Source of the DNA: Hymenobacter armeniacus
GTDB lineage: Bacteria > Bacteroidota > Bacteroidia > Cytophagales > Hymenobacteraceae
NCBI RefSeq assembly: GCF_014699055.1
Contig: NZ_JACXAC010000002.1
Span: forward strand, 868,001-932,000
DNA length: 64,000 nucleotides
Direction of reading: 5' to 3'
Shown here: piece after piece, positions 59,629 through 64,000 of the stretch
Layout of the letters: each line of letters opens with the position of its first letter
Position numbering within the stretch: position 1 is the first letter of the stretch
Made by a program: the position numbers and the translations under genes
The notes under the pieces: model-generated
Databases searched by the model: none
The model's input: the letters and a program-made list of their open reading frames with translations, nothing else
Told to the model about the DNA's origin: nothing

Positions 59629-62600
59629 ATGCGAATTCTACTCTTGTTTCTTGCGGTGCTGCTTGCAGCAACAACTCACGCCCAAACCCGCACCACCACG
59701 CCCTTGCTGGACAACTGGCGCACCGCCGTCGACGACCACAACCAGCGGGCTTACCCCGAATTCGAGCGCCCCGATTACAACGACCAAACCTGGCAAACCG
59801 TGGCCGTGCCCCACAACTGGGACGCCTACGAGGGCTACCGCCGCCAGCGCCACGGCAACCGCCACGGCTACGCCTGGTACCGCAAAACCTTCACCACGGC
59901 GCCCGTCGCGAAAGATTCCCGCAGCTTCCTTTTTTTCGAAGGCGTAGGCTCCTACGCCACCGTGTGGCTGAATGGCCAAAAGGTGGGCTACCACGCCGGC
60001 GGCCGCACCACCTTCACCCTCGACGTGACGGCCGCCCTCAGCCCCGCCGGCCGCCCCAACGTGCTGGCCGTGCGCGCCGACCACCCGGCCAACATCCAGG
60101 ACCTGCCCTGGGTGTGCGGCGGCTGCTCCGAGGAGCGGGGCTTCTCGGAAGGCTCGCAGCCGATGGGCATTTTCCGGCCGGTGTCGCTGGTTGTCACCAG
60201 CCCGGTGCGGGTGGAGCCGTTTGGCGTGCACGTCTGGGCCGATTCCACGGTATCTGCCCAGGCGGCCCGGCTGAGTGTCGAAACGGAAATAAAGAATTAC
60301 GGCGGCCAGGCGCAGAACCTGACCATCAGCAGCCAGCTGCTTGACCGGCAGGGGAGGAGCGTGGCCCAAATCAGCACGAAGCAGAAGCTGGCGGCTGGAA
60401 CTGCAACGCAGCTTCATCAGCAGCTACCGGTGCTGAAGCAGCCGCACCTGTGGTCGCTGGCTGACCCGTATTTGTATCGACTGGTCACGAAAATCAGCGC
60501 CAAGGGCAAGCTGCTTGATGAGCTGGAAACGCCCTACGGCATCCGCTGGGTGAGCTGGCCGATTGGGCGGGCCGCGGCGGCCGGGCAGAAGCAGTTTCTG
60601 CTGAACGGGAAGCCGGTTTTCATCAACGGAATTGCCGAATACGAGCACCTGTTGGGCCAGAGCCACGCCTTCACGCCGGAGCAGATTCGCACCCGCGTGC
60701 AAATGATAAAAGCCACCGGCTTCAACGCCTTTCGGGATGCTCACCAGCCGCACAACCTGCGCTATCAGGCCAACTGGGATTCGCTGGGGCTGCTCTGGTG
60801 GCCGCAGCTGGCCGCGCACGTGTGGTACGACACGCCCGCTTTCCGCCAGAACTTCAAAACCCTGCTCACCGACTGGGTGAAGGAGCGCCGCAACTCTCCC
60901 TCGGTGGTGCTCTGGGGCCTCGAAAACGAAAGCACGCTGCCGGCCGACTTCGCCCGCGAGTGCAGCGCCCTCATCCGCCAGCTCGACCCCACGGCCTCCC
61001 GCGAACGCAAAATCACGACCTGCAACGGCGGCCAGGGCACCGACTGGGACGTGCCCCAGAACTGGACCGGCACCTACGGCGGCGACCCCAACCAATACGG
61101 CGCCGATGTGGCCCGCCAGGTCCTCATCGGCGAGTACGGCGCCTGGCGCACCCTCGACCTGCACCAGTCCGGCCCGCCCGCCTTCAACAGCGGCCCTTTC
61201 AGCGAAGACCGGTTTGCCCAGCTCATGGAGTTGAAGGTCCGCCTCGCCGAAGCCGCCAAGGACCAGACCGCCGGCCACTTCTTCTGGCTGCTGACCTCGC
61301 ACGACAACCCCGGCCGGGTGCAGGGCGGCGAAGGCCAGCGCGAACTCGACCGCATTGGCCCCGTCAACTACAAAGGCCTGCTCACGCCCTGGGAAGAGCC
61401 CACGGATGCGTTTTATATGTTCCGGGCCAACTACGCGCCCAAAACCACCGAGCCGATGGTTTACGTGGCCTCGCACACCTGGCCTGACCGCTGGCGTACG
61501 CCCGGCCGCCGGGACAGCATTACCGTCTATTCTAACTGCGATGAAGTCGAGCTTTTTAATGACGTGAACGCCGCTTCGCTGGGCCGAAAAAGCCGCGTCG
61601 GGGGCATCGGAACGCATTTTCAATGGGATGGAGCTGATATTAAATACAACGTGCTCTACGCCGTGGGCTACGTGGCCGGCAAGGCGGTGGCGAAGGACTA
61701 CATCGTGCTCTACCACTTGCCCAAAGCCCCCAACTTCGATAAGTTTTTAGCTGATGCCCAGCCTCTCACCCAGCCGCAGCCAGGCCTGAATTATCTCTAT
61801 CGCGTGAACTGTGGCGGCCCAGCTTACCAAGACCAGCACGGCCAAGCATGGCAGGCCGACCAGCCCCGCACCGACTCCACAACCTGGGGCTCGGAATCGT
61901 GGACGCAGGAGTTTCCCGGCATCACGCCCTTCTTCGCCAGCCAGCGCCGCACATTCGACCCCATCGGCGGCACCCGCGACTGGCCGCTGTTCCAGGATTT
62001 CCGCTACGGCCGCGAGAAGCTGCGCTACGCATTCCCCGTACCCAACGGCGACTATACCGTGGAGCTGTATTTCACCGAGCCCTGGCTGGGCACCGGCGGC
62101 GGGCTGGACTGCACCGGCTGGCGGCAGTTCGACGTGGCCATTAACGGTGAAACTGTTCTTAAAAACCTTGATATCTGGAAGGAAGCCGGCCACGACCAAG
62201 CGCTGAAGAAGACCGTTAAGGCCCGCGTAACCGATGGCCAGCTCGTCATTTCATTCCCCCATGTCGCCTCCGGCCAGGCCCTGATTTCGGCCATTGCTAT
62301 TGCCACCGCCGACGCAAGCGCCCCGCCGGCCCCAGCTCCGCAGCCCGTCATCGGAAACTTGAAAATCAATAACCCAGCCCAGGCCGCGCAGTGGTCGACC
62401 CAAACCTGGCTCGACACGGGCAGCCAGAGTTTCAGCGACGCGCCGGCTACTTTTAGTGCCTTGCCCTCCGTGCTGTACGGGGCCGAGTGGCTGCGTGGGC
62501 CAAGCAAGCCCAATGTTGCTGGCGGCACGTTCAGTGTCAACACCGTAGCCGATGTGTACGTGGGCCTTGATACGAAGCAGGCAACCCGTCCGGCGTGGCT

Positions 62601-63168
62601 TAAAGAATACGAGGATACCAAAACGGACCTCGAAACCGCTGGCCCGGCCACCAGTACTTTCCACTTGTACCGCAAGCGCTTCCCGGCCAATGCTACTGTT
62701 GCTTTGGGCGCCAACGGTAGCGCCTACATCGTGGCCGTGAACCGCGCCAGCACCATCGAGCCTGCCTACGACCTCAAGGCCGTGACCGGTTACAAGCCCG
62801 CCACCGCCCGCCTCAGCGGGTCCGGCATGGTGAAGGAAACGGTCAACACCAAGGAGAGTATCACCTTCAAAGAGCCCAGCGGCGGCTCTCTGGAATGGAG
62901 CATTCAGGTGGGCGTGGCCGACACGTACGCGCTCACCTTCCGCTACGCCAACCAGCTCGCCCGGCCGCTCGCCGGCACGCTCACCGTGGCCCTGGCCGAT
63001 GGCACCGTGCTCAAAACCGAAAAAGTAGAGCTGGTGCCCTCCAAGCCGGGCAAGTGGAACTACCTCACCACCTCCACCGGCGGCATGATAAACGCCGGCA
63101 GCTACCGCATCAGGCTCGCCGCCACCGATGCCGCGGGCCTGAGCATTTCGGGGCTCGACGTGCAGTAG
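59629..63168 (+). CDS. exported GH2 glycosidase with malectin-like and C-terminal carbohydrate-binding domains
   Basis: ATG 59629 gives signal RILLLFLAVLLAATTHAQ and 1179 residues. Order: jelly-roll (about 25-190), Ig-like (about 200-310), TIM barrel (about 320-600) with acid/base Glu434 (LENES) and nucleophile Glu502 (IGEYGAW), a C-terminal Ig-like region, a malectin-like domain from about 720 (LYRVNCGGPAYQD, DWPLFQDFRYGREKLRYAFP, YTVELYFTEPWLG), and a last domain (about 900-1179) with GSLEWSIQVGVADTYALTFR and NYLTTSTGGMINAGSYRIRL, similar to CBM35/CBM6 modules. Carbohydrate-binding modules suggest attachment to insoluble plant glycan. Probable activity is beta-galactosidase, glucuronidase or another GH2 reaction; it cannot be told from sequence alone. 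Confidence 0.92.
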   Translation: MRILLLFLAVLLAATTHAQTRTTTPLLDNWRTAVDDHNQRAYPEFERPDYNDQTWQTVAVPHNWDAYEGYRRQRHGNRHGYAWYRKTFTTAPVAKDSRSFLFFEGVGSYATVWLNGQKVGYHAGGRTTFTLDVTAALSPAGRPNVLAVRADHPANIQDLPWVCGGCSEERGFSEGSQPMGIFRPVSLVVTSPVRVEPFGVHVWADSTVSAQAARLSVETEIKNYGGQAQNLTISSQLLDRQGRSVAQISTKQKLAAGTATQLHQQLPVLKQPHLWSLADPYLYRLVTKISAKGKLLDELETPYGIRWVSWPIGRAAAAGQKQFLLNGKPVFINGIAEYEHLLGQSHAFTPEQIRTRVQMIKATGFNAFRDAHQPHNLRYQANWDSLGLLWWPQLAAHVWYDTPAFRQNFKTLLTDWVKERRNSPSVVLWGLENESTLPADFARECSALIRQLDPTASRERKITTCNGGQGTDWDVPQNWTGTYGGDPNQYGADVARQVLIGEYGAWRTLDLHQSGPPAFNSGPFSEDRFAQLMELKVRLAEAAKDQTAGHFFWLLTSHDNPGRVQGGEGQRELDRIGPVNYKGLLTPWEEPTDAFYMFRANYAPKTTEPMVYVASHTWPDRWRTPGRRDSITVYSNCDEVELFNDVNAASLGRKSRVGGIGTHFQWDGADIKYNVLYAVGYVAGKAVAKDYIVLYHLPKAPNFDKFLADAQPLTQPQPGLNYLYRVNCGGPAYQDQHGQAWQADQPRTDSTTWGSESWTQEFPGITPFFASQRRTFDPIGGTRDWPLFQDFRYGREKLRYAFPVPNGDYTVELYFTEPWLGTGGGLDCTGWRQFDVAINGETVLKNLDIWKEAGHDQALKKTVKARVTDGQLVISFPHVASGQALISAIAIATADASAPPAPAPQPVIGNLKINNPAQAAQWSTQTWLDTGSQSFSDAPATFSALPSVLYGAEWLRGPSKPNVAGGTFSVNTVADVYVGLDTKQATRPAWLKEYEDTKTDLETAGPATSTFHLYRKRFPANATVALGANGSAYIVAVNRASTIEPAYDLKAVTGYKPATARLSGSGMVKETVNTKESITFKEPSGGSLEWSIQVGVADTYALTFRYANQLARPLAGTLTVALADGTVLKTEKVELVPSKPGKWNYLTTSTGGMINAGSYRIRLAATDAAGLSISGLDVQ

Positions 63169-63302
63169 AGAAACGGCTGGTCAAGATGCTACAATAGGAG
63201 GGGAACATGGTATACCCGGCCGGTTTCGGGCCGAGGTAAATTTGTGAGTAGGCGGCGGGCCCGTTTTGGGTTCAAGTCGCGGCAAATCGGTATTATGGCC
63301 TC

Positions 63303-64000
63303 ATGAGCAATTTGCGAGTTCTTGACCTGGTCATCATCGCCCTGTATCTGGTGGCCATGATTGCCGTGGGGGCCTGGTTTTCCCGTAAAAACCTGAACGC
63401 CGAGCAGTATTCCAGCGCTTCGGGGCTGATTCCGGGCTGGGCCATCGGCATGTCCATCTACGCTACTTTCCTCAGTAGCAACACGTTTTTGGGCGTGCCG
63501 GGCAAGGCCTTCGGCACCAACTGGAACGCCTTTGTTTTCAGCATTTCGATGCCGCTGGCGGCCTGGGTAGCCACGCGCTACTTCGTGCCCTTCTACCGTA
63601 GCACCGGCGAAATATCGGCCTATACGCACCTGGAGCACCGTTTTGGGAGCTGGGCGCGCACCTACGCGGTGGCCTGCTTCCTGCTCACGCAGCTGGCTCG
63701 CATTGGCTCCATCTTCTTCGGCATTGCCCTCACGCTGCAGGCCCTCACGGGCTTTTCGATGGAGATGATAATGCTGGTGACGGGCAGCTGCATCATCGTG
63801 TATACGGTGCTGGGGGGCATCGAGGCTGTTATCTGGACCGAGGTGGTGCAGGGCGTGGTGAAAACCTTCGGGGCGCTGCTCATCCTGTACCTGATTGTGA
63901 CCAACATGCCGGGCGGCTTCTCCAATATTGTGGCCATTGGGCAGGCGCAGCATAAGTTCAGCCTCGGCGGCTTCGCGCCCGATTTCACCCAGTCCACCTT
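63303..64000 (+). CDS. sodium:solute symporter (SSS family), N-terminal part
   Basis: The gene runs off the end of the window; about 232 residues are visible from ATG 63303. Hydrophobic helices LDLVIIALYLVAMIAVGAWF, GWAIGMSIYATFLSSNTFLG (the Na+-site region), WNAFVFSISMPLAAWVATRY, YAVACFLLTQLARIGSIFFG and EMIMLVTGSCIIVYTVLGGI fit the SSS/SLC5 fold. It lies 134 bp after the GH2 gene on the same strand and would import a monosaccharide or acid released by the PUL. The relatives in Bacteroidota PULs carry sialic acid, galactose or uronates; the substrate is open. Confidence 0.93.
   Translation, partial: MSNLRVLDLVIIALYLVAMIAVGAWFSRKNLNAEQYSSASGLIPGWAIGMSIYATFLSSNTFLGVPGKAFGTNWNAFVFSISMPLAAWVATRYFVPFYRSTGEISAYTHLEHRFGSWARTYAVACFLLTQLARIGSIFFGIALTLQALTGFSMEMIMLVTGSCIIVYTVLGGIEAVIWTEVVQGVVKTFGALLILYLIVTNMPGGFSNIVAIGQAQHKFSLGGFAPDFTQST

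Noticed and set aside
63255-63300. tRNA-like GGTTCAAGTC stretch near the end of the window
   Set aside because: Only a T-loop-like string is present; no acceptor, D or anticodon arm can be drawn around it.

Overview
The window (about 63% G+C) looks like a member of the Bacteroidota, most likely a Hymenobacter-like member of the Cytophagales. The grounds are two SusC/SusD loci, many exported glycoside hydrolases, C-terminal type IX secretion (T9SS) sorting domains, a TAnnTTTG-type promoter in front of one gene, and starts that lack clear Shine-Dalgarno sequences. The genus is inferred from style, not from a marker gene.

Layout. (1) 1-11072, plus strand: the end of a SusD gene, a GH2 enzyme, two large exported (alpha/alpha)6-type proteins (one DUF4450-like) and a GH28 polygalacturonase-like enzyme. 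This is the tail of a pectin-type polysaccharide utilisation locus (PUL). (2) 11516-22161: two convergent T9SS surface proteins, one of 2406 residues with strong internal duplication. (3) 22354-26218, minus strand: a tail-collar-domain protein, a NarL-type response regulator, a sensor kinase, a 7TM protein and an unknown protein. A shared 17-base palindrome arm lies on both sides of the signalling genes. (4) 26485-36980, minus strand: DUF3826 - SusC - SusD, then five catabolic genes (SDR, FAH-family hydrolase, amidohydrolase, SDR, Zn-alcohol dehydrogenase) that resemble the non-phosphorylative L-fucose or L-rhamnose route. (5) 37266-43123, minus strand: a BASS-family transporter, an Asp/Glu-racemase-like protein, a DUF1537 acid-sugar kinase, a RuBisCO-like protein and an exported TIM-barrel protein. 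The kinase plus RuBisCO-like pair matches the 3-oxo-isoapionate steps of D-apiose catabolism, and D-apiose is a branched sugar of rhamnogalacturonan II. (6) 43265-49757, minus strand: a sialate-O-acetylesterase-like protein, a beta-helix/TIM-barrel protein and a PL1-like lyase. (7) 50203-64000, plus strand: a TIM-barrel enzyme, an (alpha/alpha)6 enzyme, GH28, GH95, GH2 with malectin-like domains, and a sodium:solute symporter that runs off the end.

Taken together, the exported enzymes would cleave and deacetylate a complex pectin, SusC/SusD and two inner-membrane carriers would import products, and the cytosolic modules would process deoxy-sugars and an apiose-like acid. The substrate is inferred from gene content.

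A second theme is palindromic repeats. At least four families with arms of 25-41 bp (A: 41 bp GC-rich; B: about 30 bp; C: about 32 bp; D: 25 bp) sit in nearly every gap between the CAZyme genes. In several places they enter coding sequence: they supply a probable start codon, a stop codon, or an in-frame segment inside a protein. No tRNA, rRNA, CRISPR array, insertion sequence or prophage was seen.
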